From contig NZ_JH414504.1 in the NCBI RefSeq assembly GCF_000238075.1, positions 1,064,944 to 1,128,943 of the forward strand: 64,000 nucleotides of DNA, written 5' to 3'. The notes beneath the pieces are model-generated. The model was not told where the DNA came from. It saw only the letters and a list, made by a program, of their open reading frames with translations, and did no database searches. Origin of the DNA: Oribacterium asaccharolyticum ACB7 (GTDB lineage: Bacteria; Bacillota; Clostridia; Lachnospirales; Lachnospiraceae). Each line of letters begins with the position of its first letter. The first letter of the stretch is position 1. Below are positions 7,695 through 16,491 of the stretch, one piece after another. The position numbers were made by a program, and so were the translations under genes.

Positions 7695-8399
7695 ATGAGT
7701 ATCCTATTAGAAACAAAAGGACTGACAAAAAAATATAAAAATGGGATTGCGCTAAATCATGTTTCAATTCAAGTGGAAAAAGGTACAGTTTATGGTCTGT
7801 TGGGTCCTAACGGTGCCGGAAAATCCACATTATTAAAAATAATTACAAGATCAATTCCAAAAAGCTCAGGTGAAGTGATATTTGAAAATCATCCATTAAA
7901 CGCAAATGATGTAAAGAATATTGGAGCGATTATTGAGCATCCGGCTATTTATCCTAATTTAACAGCTTATGAGAATTTAGAGGTTATTACCACTTTACTA
8001 AATATTGATAGGAAGAAAATGGATGAAGTACTTATGATGGTTTCATTGACGAATACCGGCAAAAAGTTAGCAAAAGAGTTCTCTTTAGGTATGAAGCAGA
8101 GACTCGGCATTGCAATGGCACTAATTAACAGTCCGGCATTACTTATTCTTGATGAACCGACAAATGGGCTAGATCCTTTGGGAATACAAGAATTAAGAGA
8201 ACTGATAAAAATGCTTTCAGGTCAAGGGATTACAATAATCTTGTCAAGTCATATTTTGAGTGAAGTGGGACAGATTGCGGATAGAATTGGTATTATTAAT
8301 AAGGGACTTTTACGCTATGAAGGACAAAATACCAATCCGTCTAAGCTGGAAAATTTATTTATGGAAATTGTTAGGAAAGATGTGATGAATAATGATTAA
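7695..8399 (+). CDS. Lantibiotic-immunity-type ABC transporter ATPase (LanF)
   Basis: 234 residues from ATG 7695, which has GGAGG at a proper distance; an upstream in-frame ATG overlaps that site. Walker A GPNGAGKST (residues 37-45), signature LGMKQRLG, Walker B LLILDEPTNGLD and a switch His in SSHILSE are all present. At the Q-loop position the sequence is IIEHPAIYPNLT: glutamate replaces the usual glutamine, the 'E-loop' known from LanF immunity ATPases. It heads a five-gene AT-rich plus-strand operon and overlaps the next gene by 8 bp. Powers export or release of membrane-bound peptide antibiotics (family knowledge). Confidence 0.88.
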   Translation: MSILLETKGLTKKYKNGIALNHVSIQVEKGTVYGLLGPNGAGKSTLLKIITRSIPKSSGEVIFENHPLNANDVKNIGAIIEHPAIYPNLTAYENLEVITTLLNIDRKKMDEVLMMVSLTNTGKKLAKEFSLGMKQRLGIAMALINSPALLILDEPTNGLDPLGIQELRELIKMLSGQGITIILSSHILSEVGQIADRIGIINKGLLRYEGQNTNPSKLENLFMEIVRKDVMNND

Positions 8400-9147
8400 G
8401 ATGCTTAAAGTAGAATGGATTAAAGAAAAGAGAGCTGCTAATTCAACACTAAAATATATAGTCCCCGTTATTTTTCTGCTATTTAATCTTTTTATGGTTA
8501 ATCTCATGGGACAAAGCCCTGAAGGAAGAAGTTATTTAATGGCTACAGCATTTAACTGGTATCCTGTTCTGATTTTACCTATTGTATTAAGCCTACTGGT
8601 CGTTAATATTGTCAGTAAAGAGAAAGAAGAGCATCTTACTTTTCAACGAAGACTGAATCTAAGTGTGGAAAAGATTTTAATCGCCAAGAATGAAATGGTT
8701 ATTCTTGAATTATTTGTAATTTTGATATTGTCATCGATTGGAATTTATTTAGTAGGAAGATTCTTCTTACAAGAGGAAATTAGTCTGAAAATCATGTTCT
8801 TAGCCACTTGTTGTTTGTTTATTGGAAGTTTGCCTATAATTGCTTTATCTTTTTTTATTTATAATTTATTTAACAAAAAGTATTTAGTGATTTTAATTAA
8901 TTTCGTATTTACCTTTCCATCGGCAATGATTGCTGTAACATCCTATTGGAAATTTTTCCCTTGGGATTACAATTTGCGGATACTATGTCCGATTATTGAG
9001 GTTCATCCCAATGGAACTTTTTTAGAAAAATCATCGCCGTTAACATCTATGAACGCCGTGTTTGTCGGATTAGCGTTAAGCGTCATGGTGTATATCCTAA
9101 TAACAGTTCTAAATATAGGAATGGAAAGAGGAAAAAGTCATGTTTAA
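8392..9147 (+). CDS. LanE-type ABC permease
   Basis: 251 residues with about six membrane helices and no other domain. The N-terminal KVEWIKEKRAANSTLKYIVP and the general layout match MutE/EpiE-type immunity permeases. Overlaps LanF by 8 bp and LanG by 8 bp, so the three are translationally linked. Would pair with LanG to form the membrane channel. Confidence 0.8.
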   Translation: MIKMLKVEWIKEKRAANSTLKYIVPVIFLLFNLFMVNLMGQSPEGRSYLMATAFNWYPVLILPIVLSLLVVNIVSKEKEEHLTFQRRLNLSVEKILIAKNEMVILELFVILILSSIGIYLVGRFFLQEEISLKIMFLATCCLFIGSLPIIALSFFIYNLFNKKYLVILINFVFTFPSAMIAVTSYWKFFPWDYNLRILCPIIEVHPNGTFLEKSSPLTSMNAVFVGLALSVMVYILITVLNIGMERGKSHV

Positions 9148-9871
9148 TATTTTAAAGTCTTATTGGATAAGAACTAAAAGAACGCCGTCCAGAATGGTAA
9201 TTATTTTGTGCCCTTTACTATTTACCGGTCTTTTTATTGTATATCTTCTAAGTTCCACAAGCTTAAAAGGAGTAGAGCTTGCCTACTTTTTTGGAGCTTA
9301 TACGACCTTGGCAGGCTTTTCTATCAGTTTTTTTATTCCCATGTTATATGAAAGCGATAAAAAAGCCGGGATCTATGCCAATGATTTGAGAATAGGCATT
9401 TGTCGAAAAAAATTGTTTTTTGCCAAATATTTATTTATCTTTATATTACTAATTACTATTGAAGGGATAGTACTATTACCCTTTTTATTGTTTTTATATT
9501 TTCATGGAATCAAGATTCAAATATCCGATTTGGAAGTTTATACGATGATCGGGTCTGTAGGCTTGATTAGTATGGTGCCGTTTTATCAATTTTTAAGTTT
9601 AAAATTTGATTATACCGGTTCTATTTTGCCAGGTACTATTTTTACTTTGGCTGCCGTTCTTCTAGGCACAACAGATTTAGGAAGTGGCATATGGTATTAC
9701 TTCCCATTTGTTTATCCAATACGACTTCTATATGGTTATGTTTGTCGCTCTTTCAATTTAAACACTATTGTTTTTTATCTTTTTCTATCTTTTTTTATTT
9801 CATTTGTAAGTGTGGGTATATGTTCATTTTGGTATAATCAATGGGATGGAATCAGTAAAATGGAGGAATAA
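9140..9871 (+). CDS. LanG-type ABC permease
   Basis: 243 residues, six predicted helices, N-terminal FNILKSYWIRTKRTPSRMV as in MutG/EpiG permeases. Second membrane subunit of the transporter. The response-regulator start follows after 5 bp. Codon use is strongly AT-rich like the rest of this cassette. Confidence 0.8.
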   Translation: MFNILKSYWIRTKRTPSRMVIILCPLLFTGLFIVYLLSSTSLKGVELAYFFGAYTTLAGFSISFFIPMLYESDKKAGIYANDLRIGICRKKLFFAKYLFIFILLITIEGIVLLPFLLFLYFHGIKIQISDLEVYTMIGSVGLISMVPFYQFLSLKFDYTGSILPGTIFTLAAVLLGTTDLGSGIWYYFPFVYPIRLLYGYVCRSFNLNTIVFYLFLSFFISFVSVGICSFWYNQWDGISKMEE

Positions 9872-9876
9872 AAGGC

Positions 9877-10545
9877 ATGAACCTTCTCATAATAGATGAT
9901 GATAAAGATTTGCTGAAATTATTACAGTTGACCTTTGAGAAAGAATATAATGTCGTTATTTGCGATTCGGCACTCAAAGTTGAGCCGAGTGATTTATGTA
10001 AATATGACTTAATCATTTTAGATATCATGATGAAAGAAATGTCCGGTTTTGATTTTTTAATCAAATACAGAAATATCTTAGATATTCCTATTATTTTACT
10101 TACCGCTAAAGACTTCGAAAAAGATAAAGTCGAAGGGTTTGCATTGGGCGCAGATGATTATGTAACAAAACCATTTTCTATTGCTGAAATTAGAGCAAGG
10201 GTGGCTGCACATATCAGAAGAGAAAATAGAGAAAAGCATTCAAAACTTATAGATTATCCGATATCTTGCGATCTGCTTTCAAAAAAATTCTATTTTGATG
10301 ATGAAGAAATCAGTTTCACAAATAGCGAATATGAAATCTGCGAGTTTTTATTAAAAAATAAAAACCAAGTTTTTTCTAAAGAAAAAATTTATACGGCAAT
10401 TTATGGTTATGATAAGGAGGGTGATAGTTCTACAACGATTACCGAACGAATCAAATTAATAAGAAGTAAATTTGAGCCCTATCGCATAAATCCTATAAAA
10501 ACAGTTTGGGGAGTTGGTTATCAGTGGGAAATAAAAAGAGTTTAA
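9877..10545 (+). CDS. OmpR-family response regulator of the LanFEG cassette
   Basis: 222 residues. Receiver domain 1-115 with acidic pair DDD near residue 7-9, phospho-acceptor Asp in LIILDIMM (about 50), Thr in LLTAKD and Lys in VTKPF. Winged-helix domain at about 130-220 ending in TVWGVGYQWEI. Encoded directly after the transporter and before its kinase, so it most likely controls the transporter genes in response to a peptide. Confidence 0.9.
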   Translation: MNLLIIDDDKDLLKLLQLTFEKEYNVVICDSALKVEPSDLCKYDLIILDIMMKEMSGFDFLIKYRNILDIPIILLTAKDFEKDKVEGFALGADDYVTKPFSIAEIRARVAAHIRRENREKHSKLIDYPISCDLLSKKFYFDDEEISFTNSEYEICEFLLKNKNQVFSKEKIYTAIYGYDKEGDSSTTITERIKLIRSKFEPYRINPIKTVWGVGYQWEIKRV

Positions 10546-11870
10546 GATATTTAATCAGCAAATATGCAATTATAGAGTTAGTATATAGTTTTTTTATCGT
10601 TGTATTATTTTATGTAGGATTAAATGTATTGTTAAATGCCGGGGTAATCCACCCTGCCAACTATGCGGATATTCAGTCGGAAAAAGTGGAGGAAGGTTTT
10701 AAAAAAGAAGATTGGACACCTGCCGAAATTCCATTTTATTATGATTTTTTATATTTGAAAGATGGAAAAATAATAGAAAATACTATTGATAAAAAATATG
10801 ATAATTTAGTACAGGAAGCCCAAAAAAACGGAAAAGCAACAAGTGATGAAATTATAGGCTCAAATATTTTTAAGACTTATACTATGGGAAATAGACAATT
10901 GGTAATAAGGTATAAAGTCAATGCTATATTTACCAATAAAAAGCTCTATAAACTCTTTGAAAATTTCGAGTGGGGGTATATTGTTTTTATACTGACGATT
11001 TGGTTTTTGGGATTTGCTTTGCTTCTCATTCGCTCATCAAATATATTAAAAAGGGAAATCCACAAAATTGCTATAGCGAATGATAACATCAGTCGGATGG
11101 ATTTAGATTATGAGAGAGAGTATTCCAAGTATAAAGAAATAGATGGAGTACTTTGTTCGATTGATGTATTGGCTAAAAATCTAAAAAAATCTCTTGGTGA
11201 ACAATGGGACATGCAAGTTAAGCAAAAAGAGTTGGTGGAACAACTTACGCATGACATAAGAACGCCAATCACATTGATTAAAGGTAATTTAGAATTATTA
11301 AAAGAAGAGAATCCCGGTTTATCTTCCGATCGATTTTCGGATATTTTCAATGGTATTGATAGACTGGAAAAATATATTGGAAAATTAAAAAATTTTTCTT
11401 ATACGATGGAAGGGAAAAAAGATGTTGTCAGTAATGAGGTGATTTTATATTGGATTGAGGTAATGTCCAGTATATGTAGGTTAAATGGCTTGAAATTAAA
11501 AGTAATAAAAAGGGAAAGCAGTAATATTAGGTTAGATAAAGAGGAAGTGGCTGTAGCACTGCAAAATATAGTTACTAATTCTGTCGAATATTCTAAAAAA
11601 GATTCTGTAATATCGGTAGAGTTTAAAGATGAGCCCGGAGAGTTTGTTTTGATCGTCAGAGATGAAGGAACAGGTTTTGATAAAGACTTATTACCTTTAC
11701 TTACACATAAATTTATTTCCGGCAAAGTAAAGGATAAGTCTTATAAACATGGCTTAGGCTTATGGGTGGTGAAGAATATTGTCATGGCAAATAATGGAAA
11801 CTTATATTTAAATAATTCTAGTAGAGGGATTTCCGGGGCAGAGGTCAAAATGGTTTTTTATAAAGAATAA
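10524..11870 (+). CDS. Sensor histidine kinase of the LanFEG cassette
   Basis: 448 residues from GTG 10524, preceded by GGGGAG; a TTG at 10506 is an alternative. It overlaps the response regulator by 22 bp in another frame. Two membrane helices (about 10-32 and 150-172) enclose an extracytoplasmic loop of about 115 residues. A HAMP-like linker precedes the H-box LTHDIRTPITLI, N-box LQNIVTNSVEYS, G1 VRDEGTGFD and G2 KHGLGLWVVKN. Resembles kinases that regulate lantibiotic immunity genes. Confidence 0.9.
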   Translation: MGNKKSLRYLISKYAIIELVYSFFIVVLFYVGLNVLLNAGVIHPANYADIQSEKVEEGFKKEDWTPAEIPFYYDFLYLKDGKIIENTIDKKYDNLVQEAQKNGKATSDEIIGSNIFKTYTMGNRQLVIRYKVNAIFTNKKLYKLFENFEWGYIVFILTIWFLGFALLLIRSSNILKREIHKIAIANDNISRMDLDYEREYSKYKEIDGVLCSIDVLAKNLKKSLGEQWDMQVKQKELVEQLTHDIRTPITLIKGNLELLKEENPGLSSDRFSDIFNGIDRLEKYIGKLKNFSYTMEGKKDVVSNEVILYWIEVMSSICRLNGLKLKVIKRESSNIRLDKEEVAVALQNIVTNSVEYSKKDSVISVEFKDEPGEFVLIVRDEGTGFDKDLLPLLTHKFISGKVKDKSYKHGLGLWVVKNIVMANNGNLYLNNSSRGISGAEVKMVFYKE

Positions 11871-11962
11871 GCTATAAGTATAAAGTAAGTGACCATCCAA
11901 GCATTCATATCGCAAGAAAAAGGGCGAAAAGAACTTCTAAATCGGCTTGAGTTCATTAACAT

Positions 11963-12020
11963 AATGCAACACCGTAATATGCAATAACATACTTTTGCAT
12001 ATTACGCTCTTGCATTTTTA
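11963..12020 (+). terminator. Hairpin copy B, likely terminator of the LanFEG cassette
   Basis: Arms 11963-11984 and 11995-12016 match except at two positions, with a 10-bp loop, followed by a T-run on the plus strand. It lies 92 bp after the kinase stop and just beyond the convergent esterase-like gene. It is also the left part of the right direct repeat. Confidence 0.7.
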
Positions 12021-12117
12021 CTTAGCAGGATGTCTCCGCCTTGTTTTTATTTTACAAGAAACACTCTGCCTCGCCAGCCACTATTTCTTCTCCAAAAGCT
12101 CTATCGGATTCCCTTCA
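11963..12117. repeat. Right direct repeat flanking the LanFEG cassette
   Basis: About 155 bp matching 7477-7630. It includes the last 12 codons of the intact esterase-like gene, which shows what the relic at the left end derives from. Confidence 0.85.
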
Positions 12118-13463
12118 TAAAGATAAATCATGCTGTCGTAGCGCTGAACGGGAGCCCCCTTCACCCGATAAGAATTCGGCAAAAATCGCAGAAGGAAAGA
12201 GTAGCCTTCTCCCAGCTGTAACATTTCCATCGGCGTATGAATCAGCTGATGCACTTTACTTTTCTCGTCTGTAATGCTGGAAAAATACAAGGCATATTGC
12301 TTTCCCTTCGCAAATCTTGCCTGTGCCGCCAAAGGGTCTACGGAAACAAAGCTCTGCACTGTTCTCTTAGCTTCTCCAAGCACCTTGATATTGTCTGTTA
12401 CCTTCCAGACATCCGTTCCGATGGCATAGTAGGCTTCCCCGAAGTCCTTGGTCAAAAGCACGCCCATGCTGTTATAAATCGGATTTTCCTTCTGAATGTG
12501 TCCGTCATGCGCAGAAATAACGAGCTTTCCGGAACCGATTTTTTGCTCTATTTCCAAGATTTTCTTTACATTTTCTTCCATATCCCGGTCCCGAAGGACA
12601 GAAGAATTCTCTTTGGAAAGCCAAGTTTCCGCGGCTTGGCGGACAGTATTTAACTCCATCAGAAAGTCTTGATTCTCCTTAAACGCTTGTTTATCTATAC
12701 CGCCCTGATGGTCATTGGAGACCTGCTTTTCTGTAGCGTCCTGCTCATCCGCTGTGTTTCCCCTCTCCCTCTGCGCTTCTTCCGGACTCTTCTCCGCCTT
12801 TTCCTTTAAGCTGTCCAAAAAGGCGATGACTTCCCCGGCATTCTTTTCGTTTAAGCTGAAATTCTCATCCTTAATGCAGTCCAGATTTTTTGAAAACTCT
12901 TCTTCGCTCGTCAGCTTGTGAGACAGGCTATATTCCTTTAAAAAGGCATAGCTTCCCTCCGGATCCTGCATATCAAAGCCGTAGAAGCGGACCTTCTTCT
13001 CTTCCGGAGCACTATCATTCCACTCTCGCATCCAGGAAATCAGCTCTGCCATTTCTTTGGTATGGTAAATGGGAAAGGCAAACTTCTGTACCATTTCCTC
13101 CGCGCTTCCTTCTCCCCCTTGAACATAGCGGTTAATTTCCGCACACTCCCCATAGTCTGCTTCCAGAGCAAATGCCGTAAAGCCCCGTTTCTCCACCATT
13201 TCCTTGAAAACAGACAGCTTCAGCTCCTGCATTTCTTTACAGCCATGGGCAGCCTCTCCGATAGAAAGAATAGAAATATTCTCCGGTATATACTCTGCGG
13301 AGAGGGGCTTCATTTCCGCCTGAACTTCTTTGATTTCGCGGTGAGCCTGTAATTCCTCGAACTTTAATTTTCCAAAATAAAGCAAAATACAGACAAACAG
13401 AAAGGCTAGCAGCGCAAGAACAATTTTTCCTGCAAGTTTCAAAAGTTTCCCTATCATTTTCAT
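12081..13463 (-). CDS. Membrane-anchored erythromycin-esterase-family protein
   Basis: 460 residues from ATG 13463 (GAGGAAG upstream; a GTG 15 bp earlier overlaps that site). An N-terminal membrane helix (about 10-30) precedes the esterase-family domain. The family's catalytic landmarks are present: GEAAHGCKE (usual GExTHG), FALEADYG, RFYGFDMQDP and ISAHDGHIQKEN. Members hydrolyse macrolide lactones or are of unknown substrate; the anchored form here argues for an extracytoplasmic target, which is inference. The segment at about 225-255 is low-complexity and charged. Its 3' end is duplicated at 7594-7644. Confidence 0.8.
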   Translation of the reverse strand: MKMIGKLLKLAGKIVLALLAFLFVCILLYFGKLKFEELQAHREIKEVQAEMKPLSAEYIPENISILSIGEAAHGCKEMQELKLSVFKEMVEKRGFTAFALEADYGECAEINRYVQGGEGSAEEMVQKFAFPIYHTKEMAELISWMREWNDSAPEEKKVRFYGFDMQDPEGSYAFLKEYSLSHKLTSEEEFSKNLDCIKDENFSLNEKNAGEVIAFLDSLKEKAEKSPEEAQRERGNTADEQDATEKQVSNDHQGGIDKQAFKENQDFLMELNTVRQAAETWLSKENSSVLRDRDMEENVKKILEIEQKIGSGKLVISAHDGHIQKENPIYNSMGVLLTKDFGEAYYAIGTDVWKVTDNIKVLGEAKRTVQSFVSVDPLAAQARFAKGKQYALYFSSITDEKSKVHQLIHTPMEMLQLGEGYSFLLRFLPNSYRVKGAPVQRYDSMIYLYEGNPIELLEKK

Positions 13464-13559
13464 CTCTTTCTTCCTCACTTTCCCTGTTCCAAAACCAAAC
13501 GCACTCTAAGAGGATTTTCTCATTTCACAATCCGCACCCGTTCTGTAAAAAATATCTTC

Positions 13560-15575
13560 CTATTCTACTATCCGCGTATAGGCTTTCTTGGTCAGCCGAA
13601 AAATCACAAGATAAACCAGCGCAAAGACAAGAAGTACCGCGGACAAACAGCCGGCATAAAGGGTCAGACTTCCCACTCCGAATAGTCCCAGTAGCCTGAA
13701 AACAATCTTGGAGGCTACGAGACAGTGCAGGGTTGCCACCGCTAAGGGACCGAAGAACAGCCATAGAATCTGAGAAGCCCCGGTCTTCTGAATCAAACGG
13801 TCGGAAAGCCCCAACTTCTTCATGATCTGCATCTTTTCTCTGTCTTCATAGCCTTCGCTGATTTGCTTGTAGTAGCTGATTAATACCGTGCCTGTCAGGA
13901 AAATGATGCCGATTAGCACCCCTAAGAATAAAAATCCGCCGTTTACTTCATATTGCGATTGCAAGTATTCGCCCTTATTTTCTACAGAATACCTGGCATT
14001 TCCCTTGAAATTTTTTTCCGTAAACGCCTTCAGCTGTTTCTTTAAGGCGCTGTACTTCGGCTGATACGCTTCCCCGGAAATCCCTTTCAGATTCCAATGG
14101 GTGGTCAATTCGATGGCAGTGGATTCACTGCGATGCTCCTTTGGCTGTAAATATTTTTCTATATACTGCATCGTAGCAAGATCCCGCACCACAATGCCGT
14201 AGCTTCCTAAAGCCACCATGTCCACCGGCAAGATATTTTCAATAGAGCTCACCTGAAACACCCGGTCTCCGATTTTCAAACTGCCCGGATTCTTCGGCGT
14301 ATTTCTATTGTTGCAGAGCAGAATTTCATTTTCTCCTAAAAAAATATGCTTCTGAAAACGGGCATTGTAGCCGGCTAAATCATAAAGAATAATCATATTG
14401 GGATCTTTAGCATTCGCCATGTTCTCTTGCCCTTGCACAGGGAGGATTTGACCTTCCTCTACATAGCCCGCGGTAGCAAGCGTTGCCATGGTATATAAAC
14501 CTTCTACCTCGGAAGGCTCGTTCACGCTTTCCAGCACCATTTGATTTAAAGACTGCTTCAAGTTTTCCCCTTCCTTTTCCGGATAGGAAAATGGGGAAAG
14601 CTCCATACTGTATTCTCTGGAAAATAAACTGTTTCCCTTATTTTGAATATTTGCATACATACAAATGGTGGTGGCAAGGCTCAAAATCACTCCTGTACTC
14701 AAGATAGAAATACTTGCAAGAGAAACCACATTTCCCTTGATACGATAGAGAAGTCCGCTGATGCTTAAGAACTTCTCCGGCTTGTAATAAGAAGGGCGCC
14801 TTTTCTCCATTTTCAAAAGCAGCACGGAAAAGGAAACATATAAAAGATAGGTCGCAAAAATTACCGCCAATACCGCAAGGAAAAAGTATGTAAAGGAAGA
14901 CAGTAAGCCTTGGATAAAGAGCGCAATACCGTAGCCGACGCCGAGGAAAAGGAAGCCGATGAGAGACAGAAGCACTCTCGACTTCGGTTCACCCTCCCCC
15001 TCATGTCCTTTTTGTAAAAGCGCCATCGGGGTAGAAAAGGAAATCCGAAAACTGCTGCGGAGCAAGGTGAAAAGATAGAGGACAAAGAGCAAAACCGTGG
15101 TATAGAACAGGGTGGTAAAGCTGAAGGGAAAGTCCATCAGCCTCCCCGACACGTCTTTCATGATGAAGTTCAGCATGAGAAAGACCATTTGCCCAAAGAG
15201 ATATCCGCCCACAATGCTCAGTAACAGGATAAAAGCAAAGAGGCAGAAAAATTCAATGGCAATAATCTTTCGGATATGCTTCTTCTCCAAGCCCAAAATG
15301 CCATAAAGAGCAAACTCCTTATTTCGTTTCTTCAGCATGAAATTAACTGCATATTGAACAAATACAAAAGTAAAAATGCAAAGAAGAATCGTACCGACTT
15401 GGATAAAAAGGGGCAAGTCCCTATGACGGGTTTCTACGTAATGATTGTCCAGTAAAGAAGCCATGATAAAGAAAAGCATTCCCATAATCCCGGAAGAAAG
15501 TACAAAGGGTATTTCTAAAAGTCGATTCGCCCGGAGATTTTTCAGAGCGAAGCGTCTTGCCATAAAAAAGCGCAT
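13560..15575 (-). CDS. BceB-type ABC transporter permease
   Basis: 671 residues. FtsX-like permease with a hydrophobic pattern of about ten helices and a large extracytoplasmic domain of some 210 residues (about 305-515) between helices 7 and 8, the hallmark of bacitracin/peptide-sensing BceB transporters. The cytoplasmic MLKKRNKEFALYGILGLEKKHI segment is typical. It starts 2 bp after the ATPase stop, behind GAAGGAGG. Forms with the ATPase a detoxification complex that also signals to its kinase. Confidence 0.9.
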   Translation of the reverse strand: MRFFMARRFALKNLRANRLLEIPFVLSSGIMGMLFFIMASLLDNHYVETRHRDLPLFIQVGTILLCIFTFVFVQYAVNFMLKKRNKEFALYGILGLEKKHIRKIIAIEFFCLFAFILLLSIVGGYLFGQMVFLMLNFIMKDVSGRLMDFPFSFTTLFYTTVLLFVLYLFTLLRSSFRISFSTPMALLQKGHEGEGEPKSRVLLSLIGFLFLGVGYGIALFIQGLLSSFTYFFLAVLAVIFATYLLYVSFSVLLLKMEKRRPSYYKPEKFLSISGLLYRIKGNVVSLASISILSTGVILSLATTICMYANIQNKGNSLFSREYSMELSPFSYPEKEGENLKQSLNQMVLESVNEPSEVEGLYTMATLATAGYVEEGQILPVQGQENMANAKDPNMIILYDLAGYNARFQKHIFLGENEILLCNNRNTPKNPGSLKIGDRVFQVSSIENILPVDMVALGSYGIVVRDLATMQYIEKYLQPKEHRSESTAIELTTHWNLKGISGEAYQPKYSALKKQLKAFTEKNFKGNARYSVENKGEYLQSQYEVNGGFLFLGVLIGIIFLTGTVLISYYKQISEGYEDREKMQIMKKLGLSDRLIQKTGASQILWLFFGPLAVATLHCLVASKIVFRLLGLFGVGSLTLYAGCLSAVLLVFALVYLVIFRLTKKAYTRIVE

Positions 15576-15577
15576 GC

Positions 15578-16336
15578 CTAAACCTCCTTCCGTCTTCCCA
15601 GTACAAGCTGTGCCTCGGAGATACGCTCCATAAAATCACGCTGTCCCTCCTCATTTCCCCGATAAATCTCATGAAAAACCACGCCGTCTTTGATAAATAA
15701 GACTCTATCGGCGTAGGAGGCGGCCCGAAGGGAATGGGTTACCATCAAAATAGTCTGTCCCTCTGCATGAATCTTGTGAAAGAGCTGTAAAATCATCTCT
15801 GAAGACGCGGAATCCAACGCGCCTGTAGGCTCATCCGCAAGAAGGAGTGAGGGGTTCGTTATCATGGCTCTGGCAATGGCGATACGTTGCTTTTGTCCGC
15901 CGGACACCTCATAGGGATACTTCTCTAGGAGCTCTTCTATTCCCAGAATCCCCTGCATTTTTGCTAAACGCTCCTGCATCAGGCTTTCTTTCTCTTCCGA
16001 TAAAACAAGGGGAAGGAAAATATTATCCCGGTTATTAAACTGATCCAAAAGATTAAAGTCCTGAAAGACAAATCCGAGTTCCTTTCTTCGAAAGGCGGAA
16101 ACTTCTTCTTTCTTGAGACTCCCCACGTCCCTTCCATTTAATAAAAGAACACCGGAGCTGGGACTGTCCAGGGTAGCAAGGATATTTAAGAGGGTAGTCT
16201 TTCCTGCACCGGACTCTCCCATAATCGAGATAAACTCCCCCTTTTCCACGGAGAAATTTACATCCCGGAGGGCTTCCGTTGTCAGATTCTTGGTCTGATA
16301 GACTTTCTTGATATTTTTACATTCTAAAATGGACAT
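15578..16336 (-). CDS. BceA-type ABC transporter ATPase
   Basis: 252 residues. Walker A GESGAGKTT, Q-loop FQDFNLLD, signature VSGGQKQR, Walker B LLLADEPTGALD and switch His VTHS are all intact. The family match is to the MacB/LolD/BceA group. Immediately precedes the permease in one transcript. A TTACA-N4-TGTAA box 128 bp upstream suggests control by the neighbouring response regulator. Confidence 0.92.
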   Translation of the reverse strand: MSILECKNIKKVYQTKNLTTEALRDVNFSVEKGEFISIMGESGAGKTTLLNILATLDSPSSGVLLLNGRDVGSLKKEEVSAFRRKELGFVFQDFNLLDQFNNRDNIFLPLVLSEEKESLMQERLAKMQGILGIEELLEKYPYEVSGGQKQRIAIARAMITNPSLLLADEPTGALDSASSEMILQLFHKIHAEGQTILMVTHSLRAASYADRVLFIKDGVVFHEIYRGNEEGQRDFMERISEAQLVLGRRKEV

Positions 16337-16464
16337 TCGTTTTAAACTCCCTTCTACACATTGCCTTGCCTCATTTTCTTTTCAGGAAGGCTTGGAACAA
16401 GAAGAAGTATAAAACGCATAGCCGATTTTTGCCTTTATTTAAGATGACAAAATAAGGGATAAAG

Positions 16465-16480
16465 CTTACAGAATTGTAAG
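16465..16480. promoter_or_regulatory. BceR-type operator (TTACA-N4-TGTAA)
   Basis: CTTACAGAATTGTAAG is a perfect palindromic pair of half-sites and matches the TNACA-N4-TGTAA box known for BceR-like regulators. It lies between the kinase stop and bceA, upstream of a minus-strand TATACT (16411-16406) that could be the -10 of the transporter promoter. Confidence 0.6.
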
Positions 16481-16491
16481 ATTGAAAGAGC

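Noticed and set aside
7531..11962. Integrase, recombinase or insertion-sequence transposase carried by the LanFEG cassette
   Set aside because: All frames of useful length are accounted for by the transporter and regulator genes; no mobility gene is present inside the repeats.
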